From assembly GCA_013359255.1 (NCBI GenBank), contig JABWCF010000003.1, positions 124,001-188,000 on the forward strand: DNA of 64,000 bases, written 5' to 3'. Shown here piece after piece: positions 9,801 to 18,413 of the stretch (its first letter is position 1; the number at the start of each line of letters is the position of its first letter). This DNA comes from Flavobacteriales bacterium (GTDB lineage Bacteria; Bacteroidota; Bacteroidia; Flavobacteriales_E; Vicingaceae). A program made the translations under genes and the position numbers. The notes under the pieces were generated by a model. The model made no database searches. It was given only the letters and a program-made list of their open reading frames with translations, and was not told where the DNA came from.

Positions 9801-10246
9801 TGATAATGACCATGATTGGTATCATTTCATTAGCCGGGGTGGTTGTAAATAATGCTATTGTATTAATTGATTACACCAATCTATTAATCAGCAAAAGAAA
9901 GAGCGAGCTTCATTTAGACGAGAGCCAAAAACTAAGTATCGAAGACACCATGAATTGTATTGTGGCTGCCGGTAAAACACGATTAAGACCTGTTTTACTT
10001 ACTGCTATTACTACTGTACTAGGATTAATTCCGCTGGCAACCGGTATGAATATTAATTTCTTTACGCTGCTTTCGGATTATAATCCCAACATTTATTTTG
10101 GAGGCGATAATGTTTTATTTTGGGGGCCTATGTCGTGGACGGTAATTTTTGGGTTAAGTTTTGCCACCTTTCTTACCCTCATTATTGTGCCGGTAATGTT
10201 CTTTTTACTAATGAAGGTAAAGTATAGATTTTATAAAAACAAATAG
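6809..10246 (+). CDS. RND efflux pump, inner-membrane permease (HAE1/AcrB-like)
   Basis: This 1145-residue permease has the two-fold RND repeat: one N-terminal TM helix, a large periplasmic loop and a TM bundle, then the same again. TM4 carries LGMLVDNGIVVIENIYRMR. The proton-relay pair is Asp-Asn rather than the Asp-Asp of AcrB, as in many HAE1 pumps of this subgroup. The protein is about 100 residues longer than AcrB, partly because of an extra hydrophobic stretch near 500-560 (about 8340-8490). It exports drugs or other amphiphiles by proton antiport together with the two preceding products. The start (14 nt after the adaptor stop) may also be the second Met, giving MKNMIREFAV. Confidence 0.93.
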   Translation: MEKMKNMIREFAVSTWSVDNRKTVFVITAIILLGGLLSYTSMPKENFPEMIIPQIYVGTAYPGNSPSDIEKLITRPLEKEIKSINGADKITSTSIQGYSTILVEFDFDVSPTEALRKVKDAVDKATSDKDFPKDLPMEPNIFELNFSEFPIMNINLSGDFSIDQLKKYAEYLEDEIENLPEISKVEIRGVEEKEVKIEVDMHKMEAMQISFQDIENAVTSENLTISGGEILTENQRRTVRVSGDFTSIDELKNVIIKQEHFNIVYLKDIADVKFEGAEVKSYAREYSQPVVMLDVVKRGGENLLEASTKINQIIEKSKKIVFPDNLIVSVTNDQSNKTRNQVDNLENSIISGVILVVLVLLFFLGLRNALFVGIAIPLSMFMAFMILGAMGVTLNLIVLFSLILALGMLVDNGIVVIENIYRMRSEGLPILEAAKQGVGEVAWPIISSTATTLAAFLPLAFWPGMMGEFMQYLPITLITVLGSSLFVGLVINPAFAASFMKTEETKPNSKSVLKRSAIFAGLGVLFLLLKLFVLGNLFFVASIFGILNLYALYPASISFQNKWLPRLEAKYEQTLQFVLRGKNARNFFIGTFGLLFFSFFLMIVFTPKVEFFPENEPAYINIFIEKPIGTDINTTNKAAQKVEKMVEEVISKYNEKVMENGKEVTRNFLANSFIAQVGEGTSDPAQGASMGNTPHKARITISFVEYEFRRGVNTSDVMEEIRKKITGIPGVTITVDKNQNGPPRKKPINIEITGNDYDSIITYAVAIKNHIDLNNVKGVEDLKLDIETGLPELLVDVDRSKARRFNVSTFQVASTIRTALFGKEISTYKDGEDDYPIQLRLKDNFRYSQDLLLNQRITFRDQSNGQIRQIPLSTITSPVYTSTYSAVKRKNFNRIVSISSNISEGRNPNEVVSELKKIMKDYTLPEGYSFKFTGEQEDQEKEMAFLSKALLIAVFLIFLIIVAQFNSVSAPLIIVSSVVLSLIGVLLGLVVFRMDFIVIMTMIGIISLAGVVVNNAIVLIDYTNLLISKRKSELHLDESQKLSIEDTMNCIVAAGKTRLRPVLLTAITTVLGLIPLATGMNINFFTLLSDYNPNIYFGGDNVLFWGPMSWTVIFGLSFATFLTLIIVPVMFFLLMKVKYRFYKNK

Positions 10247-10314
10247 GTATCACAAAGAAGTACCGACAAAAACCGGAGAAAAAATAAAATGTAAATCTAA
10301 AAAAAGTAAAATTT

Positions 10315-11520
10315 TTATTTTTCAAGCAACTTTAGTGCAATCCAGGTGAAAAGACCAACTCCGGTGTTTATAGCCGATTCATCAATATTAAAGGTAGGTG
10401 TATGCAACCCCGAATTTTTAGAATTTTTAGTTGCCACACCAAGGCGGTAAAAGCAAGATGGATATAGCTGGGTATAAAATGCAAAATCTTCCGATGTCAT
10501 GCGTAAATCTAAGTCTACCACATTTTCCTTTCCTAAAAATTCTTCGGCAGCCTCTATGGCCACTTCGGTAATGGTAGTATCGTTTATCAAAAAGGGATAA
10601 CCCACTTCAATGTTAAAATCGCAATCTCCACCCATTTCCGTGGCAATTTTATGGGCGGTATTTTTTAAAATTTGGTGTGCTTCTTTTCTCCATTCTTCAT
10701 TAAAAGTTCGAAATGTTCCTTCTATCTTTACTTCACCGGGTATCACATTCGTTGCTCCCTTTCCTTCTATTTTTCCAAAAGCCAATACCGTAGGAATATT
10801 ATTTGGTACTATACGTTTTTGAGGATTCATAAAAAGCTCATTTAACCGAATAAGAATTTCTGAAGCAATGAGCAAAGGATTTATGTAGTCTGAAGGCAGA
10901 GCCGCATGCCCCCCTTTTCCTTTCACGGCAAGATATAGTTCATCGGCCGATGCCATGTACATTCCTTTTTTAAAACCCACTTTTCCGACTTCTAACTGCG
11001 GGTAAACATGTTGACCTAATACCGAAGCGGGAGCCTTGTTGGCAAACACTCCTTCTTTAATTACTAATGATGCACCTCCCGGCAATTTTTCTTCGCCCGG
11101 CTGAAAAAGCAGTTGAACGCTACCTTCAAATTGTTCTTTATGGTTGAATAAAATTTTTGCTGCTCCCAATAGGCAGGCAGCATGTACATCATGCCCACAA
11201 GCGTGCATAACGCCATGATTCTTAGAACAAAAATCAATATTATTTTCTTCCTGTATGGGCAACGCATCTATATCGGCTCGCAGGGTAATTGTTTTTTTAG
11301 AAGGATTACGTCCTTCTATGGTGGCTAAAATGCCCGTTTCAGCAATGCCTGCTATAAAAGGGATTTCCCATTCGGTAAGTTTTTTTTGTATGTAGGCCGC
11401 AGTATTGTATTCCTTAAAAGACAGCTCTGGATGTTGATGCAGGTACCTGCGTATGGCTACCACTTCATTGATAATTTCTTCGGTTTGTTTTTTTATATGT
11501 TGGGGGGTAATACTCGACAT
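10315..11520 (-). CDS. M20 family metallo-amidohydrolase (N-acyl-amino-acid hydrolase type)
   Basis: This 401-residue cytosolic enzyme belongs to the amidohydrolase branch of peptidase family M20 (HipO/AbgB/IAA-amino acid hydrolase type). It carries the metal-binding motifs LRADIDALPIQEENN and HACGHDVHAACLLGAA, plus FQPGEEKLPGGASLVIKEG. The last part (HTPTFNIDESAI) is the usual C-terminal motif. It is predicted to release acyl groups from N-acyl amino acids or peptides. It lies 5 nt downstream of gldC on the same strand, so it may be co-transcribed with gldBC. The true substrate is unknown. Confidence 0.88.
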   Translation of the reverse strand: MSSITPQHIKKQTEEIINEVVAIRRYLHQHPELSFKEYNTAAYIQKKLTEWEIPFIAGIAETGILATIEGRNPSKKTITLRADIDALPIQEENNIDFCSKNHGVMHACGHDVHAACLLGAAKILFNHKEQFEGSVQLLFQPGEEKLPGGASLVIKEGVFANKAPASVLGQHVYPQLEVGKVGFKKGMYMASADELYLAVKGKGGHAALPSDYINPLLIASEILIRLNELFMNPQKRIVPNNIPTVLAFGKIEGKGATNVIPGEVKIEGTFRTFNEEWRKEAHQILKNTAHKIATEMGGDCDFNIEVGYPFLINDTTITEVAIEAAEEFLGKENVVDLDLRMTSEDFAFYTQLYPSCFYRLGVATKNSKNSGLHTPTFNIDESAINTGVGLFTWIALKLLEK

Positions 11521-11525
11521 ACATT

Positions 11526-11858
11526 TTATTTTAGTACGCTTAATTTTTTAGCAAAATTTGCAGCAAACTCTTTTAGAACACTTGCATTCTCAGCATCTCC
11601 GGTAGCTCTCAAAAAAGTGTCGGACAAAGTGAGCATGGTTTGACAGCAAAAGAAACGCATCTCTTCTACTGTCATTTCTTTAGTCCATAAATCTATACGC
11701 AACGTATTATTCTCTTTTTTATCCCAAAGGGTAAGCATTACGCCTTTTGCTTCGGCAGGTTTGTCCGATGAGTCTTCGGCATACCAAGTAATTTTTTCGG
11801 GAACATTGTTTTCATCAAGCCCAACATTCAGTTTTATCTCGGAGTTCTTCATTGGCAT
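11526..11858 (-). CDS. gldC: Gliding motility protein GldC
   Basis: This 110-residue soluble protein matches GldC of gliding Bacteroidota along its full length: KNSEIKLNVGLDENNVPEKI, EAKGVMLTLWDKKENNTLRI, DLWTKEMTVEEMRFF. It has no signal peptide. GldC is associated with gliding motility, but its biochemical role is not known. Its start overlaps the last base of gldB, so the pair is translationally coupled. An alternative start is the next Met (MKNSEIK). Confidence 0.9.
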   Translation of the reverse strand: MPMKNSEIKLNVGLDENNVPEKITWYAEDSSDKPAEAKGVMLTLWDKKENNTLRIDLWTKEMTVEEMRFFCCQTMLTLSDTFLRATGDAENASVLKEFAANFAKKLSVLK

Positions 11859-12868
11859 TAAGGTTTATATTTCGACTGGTTGAATATTTTATGGTAATCG
11901 GTTTCTTTCATCAAATCCGAAAGGGATAAATTGGACTGTTGTTTCACATAATTTTTTACAATTTGCCAGCCTAGCCAATGCCCCACCCTACCAGGCGAGC
12001 CTTCAGGAAAACCGGGTGTAAAAGGAGCATCACCCATAAATTTTGTTATTACCGTTTGCTCCTGATTAAAAAATAAATTGTTGTTTACAAAATAAGCCCA
12101 TATTTCTTTTTCGTTGTTATGACACCACTCCAATTGTTTGGCGGTAAATCCGGTAAGTAGAGTATCATGCTTTTCGGGTAAAAGTTTTTTAAGTGCATAA
12201 TACAACTTGCCGAAATAAACCATTTTTCCTATTAAATCGTTAGCTGTTTGGGGTTCTTCAAATTCAACCGAAAGCCAACTAAACACCGCATCGGAAACAA
12301 TATATTGCTCCTGCATATTTTTAATTTTAAAACCGGGCAAACCTAGCAGCGGGTAATATTTGCAATCCTTTCCGAGATACATATCCAACCCAATAGCCAG
12401 TATGCTATCATCGGCAGCAATGGCATAATTGAAACCCGAAACAAAAGTGTAAGTGGCAGGTGTTACTGTTTCGGGTAAATAGTATTTGTGTAGTTTAAAA
12501 GCATCTTCCAATTCCTTTTCGTAACGGCTGAAATCATGGTATTTCTTTTCACAATCGGCATACACCTCATATACACTTTCATCGTTTACAAAAGATGTAA
12601 GGTAATATGCCAACGAAGGATCATCAGGCTTGCCCACACGTATAATACGTTGAACAAAACGGTCAAAAAACAAGCCGTATTTTTCTTTAAGCTGCTGCAC
12701 ATCGTTCTCGTTCATTTCCTTTCCCTTAAAAGCGAATAAATCATTTTCGAAACGCATTACTTTACTGTCAATCGAAATACCTGTAACATCAGGCCTTTCT
12801 GGTTTATTTACACATGAAAAAATAAAACCTACCCCCAATAAAAAAACACAAAACCAAGTGTTACGCAT
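11858..12868 (-). CDS. gldB: Gliding motility lipoprotein GldB
   Basis: This 336-residue lipoprotein has signal peptide and lipobox FIFSC, with the modified Cys at 19. It has the family segments MRFENDLFAF, LKEKYGLFFDRFVQRII and YLTSFVNDESVYEVY, and a C-terminal GRVGHWLGWQIVKNYV motif reminiscent of the DUF2268/zinc-metalloprotease-like fold. GldB is needed for gliding in Flavobacterium, and gldB-gldC adjacency is conserved. It is divergent from the barrel protein at 12914. Most other gld/spr genes are not in this window, so actual gliding is not proven; gldB and gldC also occur in non-gliders. Confidence 0.9.
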   Translation of the reverse strand: MRNTWFCVFLLGVGFIFSCVNKPERPDVTGISIDSKVMRFENDLFAFKGKEMNENDVQQLKEKYGLFFDRFVQRIIRVGKPDDPSLAYYLTSFVNDESVYEVYADCEKKYHDFSRYEKELEDAFKLHKYYLPETVTPATYTFVSGFNYAIAADDSILAIGLDMYLGKDCKYYPLLGLPGFKIKNMQEQYIVSDAVFSWLSVEFEEPQTANDLIGKMVYFGKLYYALKKLLPEKHDTLLTGFTAKQLEWCHNNEKEIWAYFVNNNLFFNQEQTVITKFMGDAPFTPGFPEGSPGRVGHWLGWQIVKNYVKQQSNLSLSDLMKETDYHKIFNQSKYKP

Positions 12869-12913
12869 ACCTAAAAATACTAATATTGTAATAAAATAAA
12901 TTTCTTCAAAAGT

Positions 12914-13684
12914 ATGAAAAAGTTAACGGCTGTAATTTTCTTTTCGTTTTGCTTCCTTTTTGCATTTACCCAAGAAGAAGCAGATTCTTACCGACCTTTT
13001 AGATTTGGAATAAAAGCCGAACCCAATATGGGTTGGTTAAAACCGGAAACCAGTACATTTAAATATAAAAAACCATCGCTTGGTTTTGCATATGGCATTA
13101 TGATGGATATTGGGCTGGGCAGCAATAATTACGCTCTTGCAACTGGTTTAGAAGTGGTTTATTTAGGCGGAACCATTGAATATCCCAACTATATTAAGGT
13201 TGATAACATTGGATATATTGGCATTACCGAAGCAAAATACAGTATGCAATATGTAAATATTCCACTTCACCTTAAACTTAAAACAAATGAAATTGGCTAT
13301 TTAACTTACTTTGCCCACATGGGAATTGATGCAGGTGTTAAATTAAAAGCAAATGCAAATGTTAACAATCTATTGGCCGGTGTAAGTTCTCAGTTTGAGT
13401 ACTCCGAGAAAAAAATTGATGTATCTAAAGAAACTAAACTCTTTCGCCCGGCAATGTGTATTGGCATTGGAGCAGAATATAATATTTCCGGAAACACCTC
13501 CATCGTTTTTGGAGCGTCTTTTCATAATGGGTTTACCAATGTTTTTTCTAAAAACAAAGTAGTGTATAAAGTAGATAATAAGGGCAATGTACTTACCCAC
13601 CCTTCGGGAGAACCGCTGAAAGACGATAAAAAAGCGCATGCATTAACCAACTATATCGCCCTTACAATGGGCATATTTTTCTAA
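12914..13684 (+). CDS. Outer-membrane beta-barrel protein (PorT-like family)
   Basis: This 256-residue protein has a signal peptide (MKKLTAVIFFSFCFLFAFTQ) and alternating beta strands, ending in the aromatic-terminated strand TNYIALTMGIFF. It belongs to the broad outer-membrane beta-barrel family (OMP_b-brl_2) that includes PorT. Features such as RFGIKAEPNMGWL, AYGIMMDIGL and YVNIPLHLKLK are typical. The specific role is unknown. It starts an apparent operon with nadE (11 nt downstream), aroB and aroA and is divergent from gldB. Confidence 0.8.
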   Translation: MKKLTAVIFFSFCFLFAFTQEEADSYRPFRFGIKAEPNMGWLKPETSTFKYKKPSLGFAYGIMMDIGLGSNNYALATGLEVVYLGGTIEYPNYIKVDNIGYIGITEAKYSMQYVNIPLHLKLKTNEIGYLTYFAHMGIDAGVKLKANANVNNLLAGVSSQFEYSEKKIDVSKETKLFRPAMCIGIGAEYNISGNTSIVFGASFHNGFTNVFSKNKVVYKVDNKGNVLTHPSGEPLKDDKKAHALTNYIALTMGIFF

Positions 13685-13695
13685 GATGCAAGCAA

Positions 13696-15315
13696 ATGAA
13701 AATTGCTCTTGCCCAAATAAATTCAATAATTGGTGATATAAAAGGAAATTCAGATAAAATAATTTCCTACATAAAAGCAGCAAAAGAAAAGGAAGCCGAA
13801 TTAATAATATTTCCTGAATTAAGCATTTGCGGATATCCCCCCGATGACTTGCTCTTGCAAAACAACTTTGTGGCAAATTGCAACCAAGCCTTACATTCCA
13901 TTGCCAAACACTGCAATTTCATTTCAGCTATTGTTGGATGTCCCTCGCTAAATAAAAATGTATTTGGTAAACCCTTTTTTAATTCGGCCTACTTTTTAAA
14001 CGAGGGTAAAATACAAACTCAAATTCATAAAACACTATTACCCGATTACGATGTTTTCGATGAATGTCGCTACTTTGAACCTAACAACGAGTTTAAATTA
14101 ATTACTTTTAAAAACACCCGCATAGCCCTTAGCGTGTGCGAAGATATTTGGTTTGAGCAGGAAAAATACTACAGACATAACCCGATTCATGAGTTGAAAA
14201 AACTAAATCCTGATTTAATCATTAATATAGCGGCCTCGCCATTTCATAGCCAACAACCACAGATACGTTTCTCTCTCTTTTCTGAAATAGCAAAAAAAAA
14301 TAATGCCCCCCTTGTGTATGTTAATGCCGTAGGAGCCAATACCGATTTAGTGTTTGATGGGAACTCCTGTGTTTACAATACAAAAGGAGAAATTCATTTG
14401 CTCTGCAAATCATTTGAAGAAGATTTACAGTTTATCTACACAAAAAATTTAAACACCACTAACTACACGGTATTTCCCTCTGAAATAGAAAACAGATATA
14501 AAGCGTTAAAAGCAGGAGTTAAAGATTTTTTTTCAAAAAACAATTTTCGTCAAGCCATTTTGGGCCTTTCCGGAGGAATTGATTCGGCATTAACACTAGC
14601 AATTGCAGCCGATGCATTAGGTGCTGAAAACATTACCGCAGTTCTTATGCCATCGAAATACAGCAGTGAACATTCTCTTTCCGACTCGGAAAAGCTATTG
14701 CAACACATTCCCTGTAAAAAAATAATATTACCCATACAAACTACCGTAAATAGTGCAGAAACCCTCTTATTTCCTTTTTTCGAAAACAAAAAAACCGATG
14801 TTACCGAAGAAAATATTCAGGCTCGCATACGTGGTTTACTCCTTATGGCATTAGCCAATAAACACGGATATATTTTGCTCAATACTTCTAACAAAAGTGA
14901 ATTGGCCGTAGGGTACGGAACCTTGTATGGAGACCTATGCGGAGCCCTTTCCGTATTAGGTGATGTTTATAAAACACAGGTGTACGAACTGGCAAACTAT
15001 GTAAACCGAAACAAAGAAATTATTCCACAACATATTATTACTAAAGCTCCTTCGGCCGAATTACGACTAGATCAAAAAGACAGCGACTCGCTGCCTGATT
15101 ACTCTGTTTTAGATAAAATTCTATTTCTTTATATAGAAGAGAAAAAAAACGTAGAACAAATCATTGCCGAAGGATACGATGAAAACACCGTAATTCGCAC
15201 TATCAGAATGCTTAACTCATCCGAATATAAGAGATTTCAAGCTCCTCCGGTTATTAGAGTTTCCAAAAAAGCATTTGGAAGAGGCCGAAAAATTCCACTG
15301 GTAGCTAAATTTTAA
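13696..15315 (+). CDS. nadE: Glutamine-dependent NAD+ synthetase
   Basis: This 539-residue two-domain enzyme makes NAD+ from deamido-NAD+, ATP and glutamine. The N-terminal nitrilase-type glutaminase (about 1-265) shows the Glu-Lys-Cys triad in FPELSICGYPPDDLL, HKTLLPDYDVFDE and ALSVCEDIWFE. The C-terminal synthetase (about 275-539) has the PP-loop LSGGIDSALTLAIAADALGA and the NAD-site stretch LLNTSNKSELAVGYGTLYGD. Length and domain order are normal. It lies between the barrel gene and aroB (4 nt gap to aroB). Confidence 0.96.
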   Translation: MKIALAQINSIIGDIKGNSDKIISYIKAAKEKEAELIIFPELSICGYPPDDLLLQNNFVANCNQALHSIAKHCNFISAIVGCPSLNKNVFGKPFFNSAYFLNEGKIQTQIHKTLLPDYDVFDECRYFEPNNEFKLITFKNTRIALSVCEDIWFEQEKYYRHNPIHELKKLNPDLIINIAASPFHSQQPQIRFSLFSEIAKKNNAPLVYVNAVGANTDLVFDGNSCVYNTKGEIHLLCKSFEEDLQFIYTKNLNTTNYTVFPSEIENRYKALKAGVKDFFSKNNFRQAILGLSGGIDSALTLAIAADALGAENITAVLMPSKYSSEHSLSDSEKLLQHIPCKKIILPIQTTVNSAETLLFPFFENKKTDVTEENIQARIRGLLLMALANKHGYILLNTSNKSELAVGYGTLYGDLCGALSVLGDVYKTQVYELANYVNRNKEIIPQHIITKAPSAELRLDQKDSDSLPDYSVLDKILFLYIEEKKNVEQIIAEGYDENTVIRTIRMLNSSEYKRFQAPPVIRVSKKAFGRGRKIPLVAKF

Positions 15316-15319
15316 AAAA

Positions 15320-16411
15320 ATGTTACACGAAAATACTTTACCCTCGCCTCATATCGTAATCGGAAATCACTCTCTCGGTTCATTATCAGAATTTATTGAG
15401 TTTTCTTCATTCAGTAAAATAATTTTATTGTGCGATGAACACACTTGTGAACAATGTTTACCGGTTCTTTTACACCATGTGCCTGCTTTAGAAAACACGG
15501 AAATACTAGAGATTGAAAGCGGAGAGGAAAATAAAACCATCCACTCTTGCATAAACCTATGGGAAATGCTTTGCAAAAAAGAAACAGACAGGCATTCTTT
15601 GCTCATTAATTTAGGAGGAGGTGTAATTTGCGATTTAGGAGGCTTCATTGCTTCTACATACAAAAGAGGTATTTCGTTTATAAACATTCCCACCACCTTG
15701 TTGGCACAATGCGATGCTGCTATTGGCGGCAAAACAGGAATTGATTTTGCAAACCTAAAAAACAGTATCGGCACTTTTTCTCAACCCTTAGCTACTTATA
15801 TTTTTCCGGGATTTATACGAACACAAAGCAAAAAACAATTGCTTTCCGGATATGCCGAAATCATAAAACATGCTTTAATAGCCGATAAAAATCTTTGGGA
15901 AAAAATAAAAAAATGCACCCTGTCCGATTTAAATGAAATTGAAAAAATACTTCCCGCCTCAATACAAATAAAACTTCAGATTATACATTCCGATCCTTTA
16001 GAAAAGAACGAAAGAAAACTGCTCAATTTCGGCCATACCATTGGCCATGCTATCGAGAGTCTTTCGCTAGAATGGGGACTCCTATCGGTGCTGCACGGAG
16101 AAGCCGTAGCAATGGGAATAATCTGCGAAAGTTTTCTTTCATACAAATCGGGGCGTTTACCTCACCAGGAATTAGACGAAATATGCAACTTTATTTTTTC
16201 GCTTTATAAACCCATAGAAATAAACGATAACTATTATAGCAGATTGATTGAAATAATGCGAAACGATAAAAAAAATCGGAATGGCTACATTTATTTTACC
16301 CTGCTAAATACTATAGGCGATGGAATTGTTGATGTACAAGTAGCCGAAGAAATGATTGCACAAGCTTTACATTTTTATTCCTCAAAATCGGCATTGCAAA
16401 AATTTTCGTAA
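15320..16411 (+). CDS. aroB: 3-dehydroquinate synthase
   Basis: This 363-residue NAD+-dependent enzyme is the second of the shikimate pathway, converting DAHP to 3-dehydroquinate. It shows NLGGGVICDLGGFIASTYKR and INIPTTLLAQCDAAIGGKTG, which bind NAD and substrate, and the metal ligands in SGYAEIIKHALIAD, NFGHTIGHAIESLS and VLHGEAVAMGI. It sits 4 nt after nadE and 3 nt before aroA, so two shikimate genes are paired here. Confidence 0.96.
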   Translation: MLHENTLPSPHIVIGNHSLGSLSEFIEFSSFSKIILLCDEHTCEQCLPVLLHHVPALENTEILEIESGEENKTIHSCINLWEMLCKKETDRHSLLINLGGGVICDLGGFIASTYKRGISFINIPTTLLAQCDAAIGGKTGIDFANLKNSIGTFSQPLATYIFPGFIRTQSKKQLLSGYAEIIKHALIADKNLWEKIKKCTLSDLNEIEKILPASIQIKLQIIHSDPLEKNERKLLNFGHTIGHAIESLSLEWGLLSVLHGEAVAMGIICESFLSYKSGRLPHQELDEICNFIFSLYKPIEINDNYYSRLIEIMRNDKKNRNGYIYFTLLNTIGDGIVDVQVAEEMIAQALHFYSSKSALQKFS

Positions 16412-16414
16412 AAA

Positions 16415-17647
16415 GTGAATATTCGTTTACTCCACCCAAATAAAAAAGTATTTCCATTTTCTGTAGAACTCGTTTCTTCAAAAAGCGAAAGCAACAGAGT
16501 GCTCATTATACAAGCTCTTTGTAAAGAGCTTTTCTCTATAGAAAATTTATCGATGGCCGAAGATACTATTGTTTTAAAGCATTTACTCGAAAACAAAAAC
16601 AAAGAAAAAAATTGTGGGCAGGGAGGCACTACCCTTAGGTTTTTAACCGCTTTTTTTGCAAGTACTCCTTGCGATGTATTTTTAACCGGCAGTAATCGCA
16701 TGAAAGAACGCCCTGTAAAAATACTAGTAGATGCTCTTTATACTTTGGGTGCAAACATTACATACAAAGAAAAACAAGGGTTTCCGCCCATGCACATTGT
16801 AGGAAAAAAATTAAAAGGAGGAAAAATCACGATTGATTCATCGGTAAGCAGCCAGTACATTTCGGCACTTTTGCTCGTTGCTCCTACACTAGAAAATGGT
16901 TTAGAAATCAGATTCTCCGGCAAAAGAGTTTCTGCTCCCTATATACAAATGACTTTAGAAATAATGCGGTATTTCGGAATTGAATATTCTATTTCTGAAA
17001 ACACCCTTTCAATAAATCAGCAAAACTACAAGGCTAAAAACATCTGTATTGAAAACGACTGGACAGCGGCTTCATATTGGTACAGTTTTGTAGCCATTGC
17101 AGAAGATGCCGTCATCCACATACCTAACCTGAAAAAAAACAGCCTACAGGGCGATGTTGTTCTCTCAAATATTTACAAAACATTTGGCGTTGAAACAACT
17201 TTTCATCAAACTGGTATTTCTATAAAAAAGAACAAAAACATTTGTTTACCTGAATTCTTTCAGTGCGATTTTTCCGATTGCCCCGATTTGGCACAAACAG
17301 TGGCGATTACCTGTGCCGCACTGAATATACCGGCTCTCCTAACAGGACTAGAAACACTGCACATAAAAGAAACCAATCGATTGGAGGCAGTTTGCAAAGA
17401 GTTAGACAAGTTTGAGGCTACTACTAAAAAAGAAAATAACACTTTACACATTACAAGTGGCTGTAAAAAACATTCCAAAAATGTTTTAATTAATACGTAC
17501 CACGACCATCGAATGGCTATGGCATTTGCTCCACTTATCCTTTTATACCCTCAAATAGAAATTGAGAACGATAAAGTTATCGATAAATCGTATCCTTCAT
17601 TTTGGAACGATTTAACAAAAGCGGGCATAGAAGTTTTAAGGGTGTAA
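16415..17647 (+). CDS. aroA: 3-phosphoshikimate 1-carboxyvinyltransferase (EPSP synthase), GTG start
   Basis: This 410-residue protein is predicted to join shikimate-3-phosphate and phosphoenolpyruvate. The substrate-binding SSKSESNRVLI, the loop GQGGTTLRFLTAF, the central SSVSSQYISALLL, KETNRLEAVCKELDKF and the terminal YHDHRMAMAFA are all present. The sequence is divergent: the usual NAGTAMR loop reads GQGGTTLR. It starts with GTG at 16415, 3 nt after aroB. The first in-frame ATG (16552, MAEDTI) would delete the conserved KSESNR segment. Its last 12 nt overlap the convergent gene at 17636. Confidence 0.93.
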   Translation: MNIRLLHPNKKVFPFSVELVSSKSESNRVLIIQALCKELFSIENLSMAEDTIVLKHLLENKNKEKNCGQGGTTLRFLTAFFASTPCDVFLTGSNRMKERPVKILVDALYTLGANITYKEKQGFPPMHIVGKKLKGGKITIDSSVSSQYISALLLVAPTLENGLEIRFSGKRVSAPYIQMTLEIMRYFGIEYSISENTLSINQQNYKAKNICIENDWTAASYWYSFVAIAEDAVIHIPNLKKNSLQGDVVLSNIYKTFGVETTFHQTGISIKKNKNICLPEFFQCDFSDCPDLAQTVAITCAALNIPALLTGLETLHIKETNRLEAVCKELDKFEATTKKENNTLHITSGCKKHSKNVLINTYHDHRMAMAFAPLILLYPQIEIENDKVIDKSYPSFWNDLTKAGIEVLRV

Positions 17648-18361
17648 TCCTAGTTCCAAACCAACGGTAATTCGGGGTAATTCGGAATAAATAAACTGCG
17701 ATTTAAAATTATCCGATAAACGATATTTTGCAACTATTCGATAAAAATTTCGGCCAAATCCGGCTGTTATACCATATTGATAATCCTCAACAAAAACAAG
17801 TCCTCTGTGATAAGTTTGTGTTTTGGTAGCATTGGCCCCATTCGCAATAATATGCTCGTTTTGAGTAAAATTAATGCTCGTATGCGTCCAGCCTGCAAAA
17901 CCTCCTACATCTATAAAAGTTCCCATTCCTTTAGTGGCTTTGCCAATAGTTAAGCGGTGTACAAATGTTACATTCAAATTATTGATTACGATTTTTTCAC
18001 GATTGTGCAGTTGAGTATTAGGTAATAGTTTTGTTGAGTCTTGCTTCAATCTGTACGAATACCCATCGTGTCCTAAATCAACACCCATACGGTAAAACTT
18101 GCTGAAACGGTGAAAAAATCGCAAACCCATTGCAAAATTTGTAGAATGCCCGTATAAAATATCACTCCCAATTCCTTCCGATTTCCCAACAATCATTCCT
18201 ATTCCCATATACAAATACATAAAATTTTTACCGGAAACACCCTTAGAAGTATCTGCTGTTCTTTCTTCTTTCACTTCTGGAAAAGGCAAAGGGAACTCCT
18301 GAGCAGCAATATGATTTATTATAGACAAAAACAGAAAAATGATGGTTGCTATTTTTTTCAT
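17636..18361 (-). CDS. Secreted/outer-membrane beta-barrel-like protein, unknown
   Basis: This 241-residue protein has an N-terminal signal peptide (KKIATIIFLFLSIINHIAAQ) and a proline-rich linker (FPLPFPEVKEE). Alternating strands with glycine/aromatic turns follow (YLYMGIGMIVGKSEGIG, IVAKYRLSDNFKSQFIY, ITVGLELGLHP). It looks like a small outer-membrane barrel of Bacteroidota, but I do not recognise a named family. It overlaps the aroA 3' end by 12 nt (convergent) and is divergent from ltaE. Confidence 0.75.
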   Translation of the reverse strand: MKKIATIIFLFLSIINHIAAQEFPLPFPEVKEERTADTSKGVSGKNFMYLYMGIGMIVGKSEGIGSDILYGHSTNFAMGLRFFHRFSKFYRMGVDLGHDGYSYRLKQDSTKLLPNTQLHNREKIVINNLNVTFVHRLTIGKATKGMGTFIDVGGFAGWTHTSINFTQNEHIIANGANATKTQTYHRGLVFVEDYQYGITAGFGRNFYRIVAKYRLSDNFKSQFIYSELPRITVGLELGLHP

Positions 18362-18413
18362 TGCTTTTTATTTACCTTTAACACTCTGTAAAAATAACAA
18401 ATAGAATTTACTT